NCBI RefSeq assembly: GCF_000720725.1
Contig: NZ_JOCQ01000013.1
Location: forward strand, 62,001-126,000
DNA length: 64,000 nucleotides
Origin: Streptomyces rimosus subsp. rimosus
Lineage (GTDB): Bacteria; Actinomycetota; Actinomycetes; Streptomycetales; Streptomycetaceae
Direction: 5' to 3'
Part shown: positions 15,144-23,737 of the stretch, in pieces
Position numbering within the stretch: the stretch's first letter is position 1
How the letters are laid out: each line of letters starts with the position of its first letter
Translations under genes and position numbers: made by a program
Notes under the pieces: model-generated
What the model was told of the DNA's origin: nothing
The model's input: the letters and a program-made list of their open reading frames with translations, nothing else
Database searches by the model: none

Positions 15144-16118
15144 GTGCGTATCGCAGTCACCGGCTCCATCGCCACCGACCACCTGATGACCTTCCCCGGC
15201 CGTTTCGCCGACCAGCTGGTCGCCGACCAGCTGCACACGGTCTCCCTCTCCTTCCTGGTCGACGAACTCGACGTACGGCGCGGCGGCGTCGGCGCCAACA
15301 TCTGCTTCGGCATGGGCCAGCTCGGCACCGCGCCGATCCTGGTCGGCGCGGCCGGCAACGACTTCGAGGAGTACCGGGCCTGGCTCGACCGGCACGGCGT
15401 GGACACCCGCTCGGTGCGTATCTCCGAGGTCAAGCACACCGCCCGGTTCGTGTGCACCACCGACGCCGACCACAACCAGATCGGCTCGTTCTACACCGGC
15501 GCGATGAGCGAGGCGCGGCTGATCGAGCTGCACACCGTCGCCGAGCGCGTCGGCGGCCTGGACCTCGTCCTGATCGGCGCGGACGACCCCGAGGCGATGG
15601 TCCGCCACACCGAGGAGTGCCGCACCCGCGGCATCCCCTTCGCCGCCGACTTCTCCCAGCAGATCGCCCGGATGGACGGCGAGGGCATCCGCACCCTCAC
15701 CGAGGGCGCCGCGTACCTCTTCAACAACGAGTACGAAAAGGGCCTGATCGAGTCCAAGACCGGCTGGACCTCCGAGGAGATCCTGACCAAGGTCGGCACC
15801 CGGGTCACGACGCTGGGCGCCGACGGCGTGCGCATCGAGCGGGCCGGTGAGCCGGACATCGTCGTCGGCACCGCCGAGGAGAAGGCCAAGGCCGACCCGA
15901 CCGGCGTCGGCGACGCCTTCCGCGCCGGCTTCCTGTCCGGCCTGGCCTGGGGCGTCGGCCTGGAGCGCGCCGCGCAGATCGGCTGCATGCTGGCCACCCT
16001 GGTCATCGAGACCGTCGGCACCCAGGAGTACGAGCTGCACCGCAGCCACTTCATGGACCGCTTCACCAAGGCGTACGGCCACGAGGCCGCGGACGACATC
16101 CGGGCGCATCTGGTCTGA
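15144..16118 (+). CDS. PfkB family carbohydrate kinase
   Basis: A 324-residue ribokinase/PfkB-fold kinase. It shows the N-terminal GSIATDHLMTFPGRF, the substrate-side RRGGVGANICFGMGQLG, GNDFEEYRAWL, and the C-terminal anion-hole/catalytic motif DPTGVGDAFRAGFLSG with catalytic Asp. The family phosphorylates sugars or nucleosides (adenosine kinase-like proteins share this pattern); the substrate cannot be told. GTG at 15144 follows GCAGGAGC. Its end faces a cysteine desulfurase gene. Confidence 0.9.
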   Translation: MRIAVTGSIATDHLMTFPGRFADQLVADQLHTVSLSFLVDELDVRRGGVGANICFGMGQLGTAPILVGAAGNDFEEYRAWLDRHGVDTRSVRISEVKHTARFVCTTDADHNQIGSFYTGAMSEARLIELHTVAERVGGLDLVLIGADDPEAMVRHTEECRTRGIPFAADFSQQIARMDGEGIRTLTEGAAYLFNNEYEKGLIESKTGWTSEEILTKVGTRVTTLGADGVRIERAGEPDIVVGTAEEKAKADPTGVGDAFRAGFLSGLAWGVGLERAAQIGCMLATLVIETVGTQEYELHRSHFMDRFTKAYGHEAADDIRAHLV

Positions 16119-16135
16119 TCCGGCCGGGGTAGGGG

Positions 16136-16161
16136 GCGGCGGGCCCGGAGTGGCCCGCCGC
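16136..16161. terminator. bidirectional terminator
   Basis: Perfect 10-base stem GCGGCGGGCC / GGCCCGCCGC with loop CGGAGT, between the stop codons of the converging kinase and desulfurase genes. Confidence 0.8.
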
Positions 16162-16166
16162 TTCGC

Positions 16167-17558
16167 TCAGACCCGGCGCCGCACCACATACGCGGCGCCG
16201 CGCTCCGCCGCCCGCTCGCCCACGTACTCCTGGCCCCGCATCTCGCACCACGCGGGAATGTCCAGCCGCGCCGCCTCGTCGTCCGCCAGGACGGTCAGCG
16301 TGGCGCCCACCGGTACGTCGCCGATCACCTTCGCCAGTTCGATGACGGGCAGCGGGCAGCGCTTGCCGAGCGCGTCCACGACCGGCCCGGCGGCGGCTTC
16401 CGGTCCGGCCGCTCGCGGTTCGGCGGCCGACGGGGCGCCCAGTTGCTCCCGTACGGAACGGACCGCCTCCGGGAGGACGTCCAGGAAGCGGTCGACGTCG
16501 GCCTCCGCGGTGCCGGACGGCAGCGACACCCGTACGTTGCCCTCGGACAGTACGCCCATCGCCCGCAGCACATGGCTCGGCGTCAGTGTGCTGGACGTAC
16601 AGGACGAGCCGGACGAGACGGAGAAGCCCGCCCGGTCCAGCTCGTGCAGCAAGGTCTCTCCGTCGACATAGAGACACGAGAAGGTCACCACGTGGGGGAG
16701 CCGGCGCAGCGGATCGCCGACGACCTCGGTGTCCGGCACCGTATCGGCCACCCGGGCCCGGATACGGTCCACCAGCTCCCGCAGCCGCGCTCCCTCGGCC
16801 GCCGCCCCGGCCTGTACGGCGCGCAGCGAGGCGACTGCCGCGACCACGGCGGGCAGGTTCCCGAAGCCCGGTACCCTGCCGGACTCGCGCTCGTCCTGCG
16901 GGCCCTGCGGCGCGAACCGGGTGCCCTTGCGGACGACCAGCAGCCCCACGCCGGGCGGCCCGCCCCACTTGTGCGCGCTGCCCGTCAGCAGCGACCAGGC
17001 GCCGCCCACCGGGCCCCAGGGCAGCGACTGGGCGGCGTCCACCAGCAGCGGCACCCCCGCCTCCCGGCAGGCCGCGGCGGCCTCTTCCACGGGCTGTTCG
17101 GTGCCCACCTCGTGATTGGCGGACTGCAGGACGGCCAGTGCGGTGTCCGGGCGCAGCGCCGCGGCGAGGTCCCCGGCGGCCACCCGGCCCGTACGGTCCA
17201 CACCGACCTCGGTCACCGTGCCGCCCGCCGCCTCGTGGGCCGCGGCGGCGTGCAGGACGGAGGAGTGCTCCACCGCGGAGTGGACCAGATGGCGGCCGAC
17301 ACGCCGACGCGCGGCGAGCGTGCCGGACATGGCCGAATGCACCGACTGCGTCCCCGAAGGGGTGAAAACCAGCTCGTCGGGTCGACAGCCGACGGCCTCC
17401 GCCGCGGCCTCCCGCGCCGCGTCCAGCAGCAGCCGGGCGCGGCGGCCCTCCCGGTAGGGGCGGGCCGGGTCGGCCCAGCCCTCGTCGAGCGAGGCGAGCA
17501 GGGCCTCACGGGCGACCGGGTGCAGGGGAGCGGCCGAGGCGGCATCGAAGTAGGACAC
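16167..17558 (-). CDS. cysteine desulfurase fused to a TusA-like domain
   Basis: A 463-residue two-domain protein. Residues about 1-370 are a class V aminotransferase/NifS-IscS desulfurase: SYFDAASAAPLHP start, TPSGTQSVHSAM, AVEHSSV, SANHEVGTEQP, DAAQSLPW, PLP-lysine SAHKWGGPPG, and the sulfur-carrying Cys in SVSSGSSCTSSTL. Residues about 390-463 are a TusA/SirA-type sulfur relay domain with VVDALGKRCPLPVIELAK, whose CPxP cysteine accepts persulfide. The fusion implies direct sulfur transfer from donor to carrier. The frame is open far upstream, but GTG at 17558 begins exactly where desulfurases start. It is divergent from ctaC. Confidence 0.92.
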   Translation of the reverse strand: MSYFDAASAAPLHPVAREALLASLDEGWADPARPYREGRRARLLLDAAREAAAEAVGCRPDELVFTPSGTQSVHSAMSGTLAARRRVGRHLVHSAVEHSSVLHAAAAHEAAGGTVTEVGVDRTGRVAAGDLAAALRPDTALAVLQSANHEVGTEQPVEEAAAACREAGVPLLVDAAQSLPWGPVGGAWSLLTGSAHKWGGPPGVGLLVVRKGTRFAPQGPQDERESGRVPGFGNLPAVVAAVASLRAVQAGAAAEGARLRELVDRIRARVADTVPDTEVVGDPLRRLPHVVTFSCLYVDGETLLHELDRAGFSVSSGSSCTSSTLTPSHVLRAMGVLSEGNVRVSLPSGTAEADVDRFLDVLPEAVRSVREQLGAPSAAEPRAAGPEAAAGPVVDALGKRCPLPVIELAKVIGDVPVGATLTVLADDEAARLDIPAWCEMRGQEYVGERAAERGAAYVVRRRV

Positions 17559-17728
17559 GCCCCTGACGCTAGCGCGTCCGGATCCGGGGGCCGGGCACGG
17601 CGTCAGATGACCGGCGGAGCCCGGCATTCCGGGGCGCGGGGGCCGTCCCCCGGATGCCGCAGCCACCCCTTCGGAGGGCGGTGCGGCGCGTTGGGCACCC
17701 TCCCCGCGCGACCCCAAATAGCGTCCAG

Positions 17729-17759
17729 TAGGGTTTGGTCCGCATAAACATCCAAACCC
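17729..17759. promoter_or_regulatory. inverted repeat in the ctaC / desulfurase divergent region
   Basis: GGGTTTGG (17731-17738) and CCAAACCC (17752-17759) form a perfect eight-base inverted repeat around a 13-base AT-rich centre. TAGGGT at 17729-17734, overlapping the left arm, fits a Streptomyces -10 for ctaC, about 105 bases from its start. This is either an operator or a stem in the ctaC leader. Confidence 0.4.
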
Positions 17760-17839
17760 CTGCCCGTGCCAGGGCCGGCGACCGACCAGCGAGACGGCCG
17801 CAGCCGGTCTCGCGGGCGAGACTCTCGGGAAGGCGCTAC

Positions 17840-18802
17840 GTGAGTCCCAACGGCTCCGACCGCTCGTCGCGGCGCCCGATGCGGCGGAAGCTGCCGCAGG
17901 TGCTGGCTGCGGGACTGGTCCTGGCAACCGCGACCGGTTGCACATACAAGGACTTTCCCAACCTCGGCATGCCCAATCCGGCTACTGAAGAGGCGCCGCG
18001 GATCCTCTCCCTTTGGCAGGGCTCCTGGGCCGCCGCCCTCGCAGTGGGCGTGCTGGTGTGGGGCCTGATCATCTGGAGCTGGATCTTCCACCGCCGCAGC
18101 CGGACCAAGGTGGAGGTCCCCGCACAGACGCGGTACAACATGCCCATCGAGGCGTTGTACACCATCGTTCCGTTCATCATCATCGCGGTGCTCTTCTACT
18201 TCACCGCGCGCGATGAGAGCGAACTCCTCAAGACTTCCAAGAAGCCCGACCACGTCATCAACGTGGTGGGCTATCAGTGGAGCTGGGCGTTCAACTACCT
18301 GGAGAACGTGGACGGCAAGGCCGACACCACGAACATCAACTCCAAGGAACTCTCCGCGATCCCGGACAAGTGGAAGAAGAACGTCCCCGCCGGCGCCGAC
18401 GGCGTGTACGACGAGGGCATCCCGGGCACGCGGAACCCGCAGACCGGCAACCCCGGCCCGACGCTGTGGCTGCCCAAGGGCGAGACGGTCCAGTTCGTCC
18501 TGACGTCGCGTGATGTCATCCACTCGTTCTGGGTGGTGCCGTTCCTGATGAAGCAGGACGTCATCCCCGGCCACACCAATGTCTTCGAGGTGACCCCCAA
18601 CAAGGAGGGCACCTTCATGGGCAAGTGCGCCGAGCTCTGCGGCGTCGACCACTCCCGGATGCTCTTCAACGTCAAGGTCGTCTCCCCCGAGAAGTACCGG
18701 GAGCACCTGAAGGACCTGGCGAAGAAGGGCCAGACCGGTTACCTGCCGTCGGGCATCAAGCAGACGGATCACGCCAGGAACGCGGAGACCAACAACAAGT
18801 GA
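17840..18802 (+). CDS. ctaC: cytochrome c oxidase subunit II
   Basis: A 320-residue subunit II of aa3-type oxidase. A basic N-terminus and lipoprotein-like signal (LAAGLVLATATGC) are followed by two transmembrane helices (AAALAVGVLVWGLIIWSWIF; IVPFIIIAVLFYF) and the external cupredoxin domain. The CuA site is complete: HSFWVVPF histidine, GKCAELCGVDHSRM with both cysteines, His and Met. The aromatic patch YQWSWAFNY receives electrons. GTG at 17840 follows GGGAAGG. The gene overlaps ctaD (GTGA), so ctaC-ctaD-ctaF form one operon. Confidence 0.97.
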   Translation: MSPNGSDRSSRRPMRRKLPQVLAAGLVLATATGCTYKDFPNLGMPNPATEEAPRILSLWQGSWAAALAVGVLVWGLIIWSWIFHRRSRTKVEVPAQTRYNMPIEALYTIVPFIIIAVLFYFTARDESELLKTSKKPDHVINVVGYQWSWAFNYLENVDGKADTTNINSKELSAIPDKWKKNVPAGADGVYDEGIPGTRNPQTGNPGPTLWLPKGETVQFVLTSRDVIHSFWVVPFLMKQDVIPGHTNVFEVTPNKEGTFMGKCAELCGVDHSRMLFNVKVVSPEKYREHLKDLAKKGQTGYLPSGIKQTDHARNAETNNK

Positions 18803-20529
18803 GCATCCTCAACGAACCTCAGGGTGCCGCCGCCGCAACGGCTGAGGCAGCACCGCCCGCACGCAAGAAGTCTCCCGGCGCCGTCGTGGTGAGCTGGCTG
18901 ACGACCACTGACCACAAGACCATCGGTACGCTCTACCTGGTCACCTCGTTCGCGTTCTTCTGCATCGGCGGCCTGATGGCGCTGCTGATGCGCGCCGAGC
19001 TCGCTCGTCCCGGCACGCAGATCATGTCGAACGAGCAGTTCAACCAGGCGTTCACGATGCACGGCACGATCATGCTGCTGATGTTCGCGACGCCGCTGTT
19101 CTCCGGCTTCGCGAACTGGATCATGCCGCTGCAGATCGGCGCGCCCGACGTGGCGTTCCCGCGGCTGAACATGTTCGCGTACTGGCTGTACCTCTTCGGC
19201 TCGCTGATCGCGGTGGCCGGCTTCCTGACCCCGCAGGGCGCGGCCGACTTCGGCTGGTTCGCCTACTCGCCGCTGTCGGACGCGGTCCGCTCGCCGGGCG
19301 TCGGCGCCGACATGTGGATCATGGGTCTGGCCTTCTCCGGCTTCGGTACGATCCTCGGCTCGGTCAACTTCATCACCACGATCATCTGCATGCGCGCTCC
19401 GGGCATGACGATGTTCCGCATGCCGATCTTCACCTGGAACGTCCTGCTGACCGGTGTGCTGGTCCTGCTGGCCTTCCCGGTCCTGGCCGCCGCGCTGTTC
19501 GCCCTGGAGGCGGACCGTAAATTCGGGGCGCATGTATTCGACGCGGCCAATGGCGGCGCATTGCTGTGGCAGCACCTCTTCTGGTTCTTCGGACACCCCG
19601 AGGTGTACATCATCGCGCTGCCGTTCTTCGGCATCATTTCCGAGGTCATTCCGGTCTTCTCCCGGAAGCCGATGTTCGGTTACATCGGTCTGATCGCGGC
19701 GACGATTTCGATCGCGGGCCTTTCGGTCACCGTGTGGGCGCACCACATGTACGTGACGGGCGGCGTCCTCCTGCCGTTCTTCTCGTTCATGACATTCCTC
19801 ATCGCGGTACCGACCGGTGTGAAGTTCTTCAACTGGATCGGCACGATGTGGAAGGGCTCGCTGTCCTTCGAGACACCGATGCTGTGGGCCGTCGGCTTCC
19901 TGATCACCTTCACCTTCGGTGGTCTGACCGGCGTCATCCTGGCCTCGCCGCCGATGGACTTCCACGTCTCGGACTCGTACTTCGTCGTGGCGCACTTCCA
20001 CTACGTCATCTTCGGCACCGTCGTCTTCGCGATGTTCGCCGGCTTCCACTTCTGGTGGCCGAAGTTCACCGGCAAGATGCTGGACGAGCGCCTCGGCAAG
20101 ATCACGTTCTGGACGCTGTTCGTCGGCTTCCACGGCACCTTCCTCGTCCAGCACTGGCTGGGCGCCGAGGGCATGCCGCGCCGCTACGCGGACTACCTGA
20201 ACGCCGACGGCTTCACCACGCTGAACACGATCTCGACGATCGCCTCGTTCCTGCTCGGCCTGTCGATGCTGCCGTTCATGTACAACGTCTGGAAGACGGC
20301 CAAGTACGGCAAGAAGGTCGAGGTCGACGACCCGTGGGGCTACGGCCGCTCGCTGGAGTGGGCGACCTCCTGCCCGCCGCCGCGGCACAACTTCCTCACC
20401 CTGCCGCGCATCCGCTCGGAATCCCCGGCGTTCGATCTGCACCACCCTGAGATCGCGGCGCTGGAAGCCATCGAGAACGAGGGCCAGAAGGACACGGCGC
20501 TGCTCGGCGGCAAGGAGGTCGGCAAGTGA
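18799..20529 (+). CDS. ctaD: cytochrome c oxidase subunit I
   Basis: A 576-residue catalytic subunit of aa3 oxidase with twelve membrane helices. Haem and copper ligands are visible: TMHGTIML (haem a), WFFGHPEVY (CuB His plus cross-linked Tyr), WAHHMYVTG (CuB His pair) and VVAHFHYVIFG (haem a3 and haem a). K- and D-channel regions are intact. GTG at 18799 overlaps the ctaC stop. The hydrophilic C-terminal tail after RSLEWATSCPPPRHNF is typical of actinobacteria. Confidence 0.98.
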   Translation: MSILNEPQGAAAATAEAAPPARKKSPGAVVVSWLTTTDHKTIGTLYLVTSFAFFCIGGLMALLMRAELARPGTQIMSNEQFNQAFTMHGTIMLLMFATPLFSGFANWIMPLQIGAPDVAFPRLNMFAYWLYLFGSLIAVAGFLTPQGAADFGWFAYSPLSDAVRSPGVGADMWIMGLAFSGFGTILGSVNFITTIICMRAPGMTMFRMPIFTWNVLLTGVLVLLAFPVLAAALFALEADRKFGAHVFDAANGGALLWQHLFWFFGHPEVYIIALPFFGIISEVIPVFSRKPMFGYIGLIAATISIAGLSVTVWAHHMYVTGGVLLPFFSFMTFLIAVPTGVKFFNWIGTMWKGSLSFETPMLWAVGFLITFTFGGLTGVILASPPMDFHVSDSYFVVAHFHYVIFGTVVFAMFAGFHFWWPKFTGKMLDERLGKITFWTLFVGFHGTFLVQHWLGAEGMPRRYADYLNADGFTTLNTISTIASFLLGLSMLPFMYNVWKTAKYGKKVEVDDPWGYGRSLEWATSCPPPRHNFLTLPRIRSESPAFDLHHPEIAALEAIENEGQKDTALLGGKEVGK

Positions 20530-20924
20530 AGATCCAGGGCAAGATGTTCATCTGGCTCTCCGTCTTCGTCCTCGCCATGGCGATCGTCTATGGCGTGTGG
20601 TCGAAGGAGCCGGCGGGCACCACCGCGCTGTTCCTCGCCTTCGGTCTGTGCATCATGATCGGCTACTACCTGGCCTTCACGGCCCGGCGGGTGGACGCCG
20701 GAGCGCAGGACAACGACGAGGCCGAGGTCTCCGACGACGCCGGCGAGCTGGGCTTCTTCAGCCCGCACAGCTGGCAGCCGCTCTCCCTGGGATTCGGCGG
20801 CGCGCTCGCCTTCCTGGGCGTCGTCTTCGGCTGGTGGCTGCTCTACTTCTCGGCCCCGATCATCCTGATCGGTCTGTTCGGCTGGGTCTTCGAGTACTAC
20901 CGCGGTGAGAACCGCACGCAGTAA
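20526..20924 (+). CDS. ctaF: cytochrome c oxidase subunit IV (actinobacterial CtaF)
   Basis: A 132-residue membrane protein with about four helices (FIWLSVFVLAMAIVYGVW; ALFLAFGLCIMIGYYLAF; LGFGGALAFLGVVFGWWLLYF; IILIGLFGWVFEYY). An acidic loop and the ending EYYRGENRTQ match the small subunit that stabilises the actinobacterial aa3 oxidase. GTG start 20526 overlaps the ctaD stop. Confidence 0.95.
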   Translation: MKIQGKMFIWLSVFVLAMAIVYGVWSKEPAGTTALFLAFGLCIMIGYYLAFTARRVDAGAQDNDEAEVSDDAGELGFFSPHSWQPLSLGFGGALAFLGVVFGWWLLYFSAPIILIGLFGWVFEYYRGENRTQ

Positions 20925-20938
20925 CGCGGTTTCCGCAC

Positions 20939-20980
20939 CGGGCGGGCCCGGACACCTCCCCAGGTGTCCGGGCCCGCCCG
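20939..20980 (+). terminator. terminator of ctaCDF
   Basis: Perfect 19-base stem (from CGGGCGGGCCCGGACACCT) with loop CCCC, followed by TTT, 15 bases after the ctaF stop. Confidence 0.92.
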
Positions 20981-21031
20981 TTTGCAGTCCTCCAGCGCGC
21001 CGCGTCCGGTGAACCTTCCTACTTTGAAGGC

Positions 21032-22306
21032 ATGAGCCACAGACCACGCCACCGGACGGCGCTGGGCTGCGCCTTCTCGCTGGCGCTCCTGGCGGCGGGC
21101 GCCACCGCCTGCGGCGGTTCGGACGCGGACCCGCTCTCGGAAGCGCCGTACGACGCGGCCGGGCAGATCTCGGCCAACGCGCCCGGCGGCGACGAGAAGG
21201 CCGACCCGGACAAGCCGCTGGAGATCACCACCACCGGTGACGAGGCCCGGATCACGGACGTGACCGCCACCGACGCCTCCGGCCGCTACATCAGGGGCGA
21301 ACTGGCCGCGGACGGCAAGCAGTGGCACACCACCGTCCCGCTGGCCGCGGGCACGCGCTACACGGTGCGGGTGAGCACCGAGGACGAGGACGGCGCGCCC
21401 GGCCGCAAGATCCTCCAGATCGACACCAAGGACACCGGCGACCGGCTGAACGTCAAGTTCGGTCCGGACAACGGCACGTACGGGGTGGGACAGCCCGTCA
21501 CGGCGCAGCTGAGCAAGCCGGTCAAGGACCCCAAGGCGCGCGCGGTCGTGGAGGGTGCGCTCAAGGTCGAGTCCACCCCGCGCGTCGAGGGCTCCTGGCA
21601 CTGGGTCGACAGCAAGACGCTGCACTTCCGCCCGAAGGAGTACTGGCCCGCGCACGCCGCCGTCGAGGTGCACAGCAACCTGGAGGGCCTGAAGATCGCC
21701 GGCGGGCTGTACGGGGGCCCCGCCAAGCCCGTGAAGCTGCGGACGGGGGAGCGGGTGGAGGCCGTCACGGACGCCGGGGCGCACACCATGACGGTCACCC
21801 GCAACGGCGAGGTGATCAACACCATCCCCGTCACCACCGGCAAGCCGGGCTACTCCACCCGCAACGGCACCAAGGTCGTCCTGGGCAAGGAGGGCTTCGT
21901 CCGGATGCGCGGCGACACGATCGGCATCCCGTCCGGCAGCTCGGACTCCTACGACCTGCCCGTCTACTGGGCCACCCGGGTGACATGGAGCGGCGAATAC
22001 GTGCACGCGGCGCCCTGGTCCGTGGGCTCGCAGGGCGCCGCCAACGTCAGCCACGGCTGCACCGGCATGTCCACCGAGAACGCCAAGTGGTTCTTCGACA
22101 CCGTCCGGGTCGGCGATCTCGTCAAGGTCGTCAACAGCGGCGGCGAGACCATGACGCCCTTCGACAACGGCTTCGGCGACTGGAACATGCCGTGGGACAA
22201 GTGGCGCGCGGGCAGCGCGCTGGACAAGAACAAGCCCAGCACCACGGGCGAGCAGGAGCAGCGGCCGGGACCCGAGAATGCCGCCCGGCTGCGCCCCCAG
22301 GTCTGA
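21032..22306 (+). CDS. L,D-transpeptidase lipoprotein (Ig-like plus YkuD domains)
   Basis: A 424-residue exported protein. The lipoprotein signal ends LLAAGATAC. Two immunoglobulin-like domains follow (about residues 60-240), then a YkuD catalytic domain with the active-site block YVHAAPWS and SHGCTGMS, where the Cys attacks the tetrapeptide stem. The enzyme forms 3-3 cross-links in peptidoglycan or attaches proteins to it. The pattern matches mycobacterial LdtMt2-type enzymes in layout. ATG 21032. It sits between ctaF and ctaE but has its own terminators. Confidence 0.95.
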   Translation: MSHRPRHRTALGCAFSLALLAAGATACGGSDADPLSEAPYDAAGQISANAPGGDEKADPDKPLEITTTGDEARITDVTATDASGRYIRGELAADGKQWHTTVPLAAGTRYTVRVSTEDEDGAPGRKILQIDTKDTGDRLNVKFGPDNGTYGVGQPVTAQLSKPVKDPKARAVVEGALKVESTPRVEGSWHWVDSKTLHFRPKEYWPAHAAVEVHSNLEGLKIAGGLYGGPAKPVKLRTGERVEAVTDAGAHTMTVTRNGEVINTIPVTTGKPGYSTRNGTKVVLGKEGFVRMRGDTIGIPSGSSDSYDLPVYWATRVTWSGEYVHAAPWSVGSQGAANVSHGCTGMSTENAKWFFDTVRVGDLVKVVNSGGETMTPFDNGFGDWNMPWDKWRAGSALDKNKPSTTGEQEQRPGPENAARLRPQV

Positions 22307-22328
22307 GGGCTCCTCAGGAGAGCCCTCA
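22304..22328. terminator. bidirectional terminator
   Basis: Nine-base perfect stem TGAGGGCTC / GAGCCCTCA with a seven-base loop; the L,D-transpeptidase stop codon is inside the left arm. It separates this gene from the converging receiver-like gene. Confidence 0.75.
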
Positions 22329-22337
22329 GGCGGCCGC

Positions 22338-22739
22338 TCAGGCCCCCGTCAGGAGCCTGCGGCGCAGCAGCCCGGCCAGGGCGTCCGTGAACTCCACCGG
22401 GTCCACAGGGTGCGTCACAGCGGCGTCCGCGCGGCTCCACGTCGCCAGCCAGGCGTCCTGCGGGCGCCCGATGAGCACCAGCACCGGCGGGCAGTGGAAG
22501 ATCTCGTCCTTGATCTGCCGGCACACGCCCATGCCGCCGGCCGGCGCCGTCTCCCCGTCCAGCACGCACGCGTCGATCCCGCCCTGCTCCAGGGCCTCCA
22601 GGACGGCGGGCAGGGTCGCGCACTCCAGGATCTCCACCGGCGGCACGTCCGCGGCAGGCCGGCGGCCCGTCGCGAGCCGTACCTGCTCGCGGGTGTCGGC
22701 GTTGTCGCTGTAGACCAGCACCGTGGCAGTCGCCTGCAT
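22338..22739 (-). CDS. receiver-like (CheY-fold) single-domain protein
   Basis: A 133-residue protein with the shape of a response-regulator receiver: TVLVYSDNADTREQVRLA at the N-terminus, IDACVLDGETAPAGGMGVCRQI around the expected phosphorylation site (Asp in VLDGE), PPVLVLIGRPQDAWL and a final helix. The usual acidic pair after strand 1 is reduced (SDNAD) and the conserved Lys near strand 5 is not evident (DAAVTHPVD), so it may be an unorthodox receiver. ATG 22739 follows GGAGGAAC. It is divergent from ctaE. Confidence 0.8.
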   Translation of the reverse strand: MQATATVLVYSDNADTREQVRLATGRRPAADVPPVEILECATLPAVLEALEQGGIDACVLDGETAPAGGMGVCRQIKDEIFHCPPVLVLIGRPQDAWLATWSRADAAVTHPVDPVEFTDALAGLLRRRLLTGA

Positions 22740-23026
22740 CGTTCCTCCACGCATCTCGGCAGTACGGTTTCGGACGGGGCCACGCCCGGCCGCCGCCGGG
22801 AGGTGCCTCCTGCGCGGATGCTACTGCTCGTACGGCCGTGCGCAGGAGGGTTCGGCATGATCCCCGATCTGGCCGACGGGCCGTCAGGACTGGTCACAGC
22901 GGGGGTGCGCGGCCACCCGGCGGGCAGCGCCTACCTCCTTCGGGCGACGGCCGGAGTGGGCCGTACGAGCAGGGCATACGCCCTTGACACACCGAACGGC
23001 ACCCCCCGGAGTGAGGGCGGGATAAG

Positions 23027-23047
23027 CGACCGACATAATGTCGGTCG
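23027..23047. promoter_or_regulatory. palindrome centred on the ctaE start codon
   Basis: Ten-base perfect arms CGACCGACAT (23027-23036) and ATGTCGGTCG (23038-23047) around a single A. The right arm begins with the ctaE ATG. As RNA it would hide the start codon; as DNA it would be an operator next to the promoter. Confidence 0.6.
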
Positions 23048-23658
23048 TGGCGACAGCAACGACAGTAGAAACCGGGCACGCGCACCCGTCGGTCAATCGG
23101 CCGAACCTCACCAGCGTCGGAACCATCATCTGGCTGAGTTCCGAGCTGATGTTCTTCGCGGCCCTCTTCGCGATGTACTTCACCCTCCGATCGGTGACCG
23201 GGACCGAGTATTGGAAGGAATCCGCCGATGCGCTGAATCTTCCGTTCTCCGCGACCAACACCACGATCCTGGTGCTCAGCTCCCTGACCTGCCAGCTCGG
23301 TGTGTTCGCCGCCGAGCGCGGCGATGTCAAGAAGCTCCGGACCTGGTTCGTGATCACCTTCATCATGGGTGCGATCTTCATCGGCGGTCAGGTCTTCGAG
23401 TACACCGATCTGGTCAAGGAAGAGGGCCTCTCGCTCTCGTCCGGCCCGTACGGCTCGGTGTTCTACCTGACCACCGGCTTCCACGGACTGCACGTGACGG
23501 GCGGACTCATCGCCTTCCTGCTGGTCCTGGGCAGGACGTACGCGGCCAAGAGGTTCACCCACGAACAGGCCACCGCGGCCATCGTCGTGTCCTACTACTG
23601 GCACTTCGTCGATGTCGTCTGGATCGGCCTCTTCGCCACGATCTACCTGATCCGGTGA
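23038..23658 (+). CDS. ctaE: cytochrome c oxidase subunit III
   Basis: A 206-residue subunit III with five membrane helices: LTSVGTIIWLSSELMFFAALFAMYF, TILVLSSLTCQLGVF, WFVITFIMGAIFIGGQVFEY, FYLTTGFHGLHVTGGLIAFLLVL (cut here from contiguous segments) and YYWHFVDVVWIGLFATIYL. The conserved Glu in SSELMFF and the FHGLHV and YWHFVDVVW signatures are present. The first gene of ctaE-qcrCAB, it places oxidase and bc1 subunits in one unit, as expected for the actinobacterial supercomplex. ATG 23038 has no ribosome binding site and lies in a palindrome; GTG 23044 is the alternative start. Confidence 0.96.
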   Translation: MSVVATATTVETGHAHPSVNRPNLTSVGTIIWLSSELMFFAALFAMYFTLRSVTGTEYWKESADALNLPFSATNTTILVLSSLTCQLGVFAAERGDVKKLRTWFVITFIMGAIFIGGQVFEYTDLVKEEGLSLSSGPYGSVFYLTTGFHGLHVTGGLIAFLLVLGRTYAAKRFTHEQATAAIVVSYYWHFVDVVWIGLFATIYLIR

Positions 23659-23737
23659 CCGGTCCCGTACCGGAACCGCATTTCAGACAGACATAGCCAA
23701 AGCATCGACGCAGAAGATCCTGACACCGGGGTAATCC

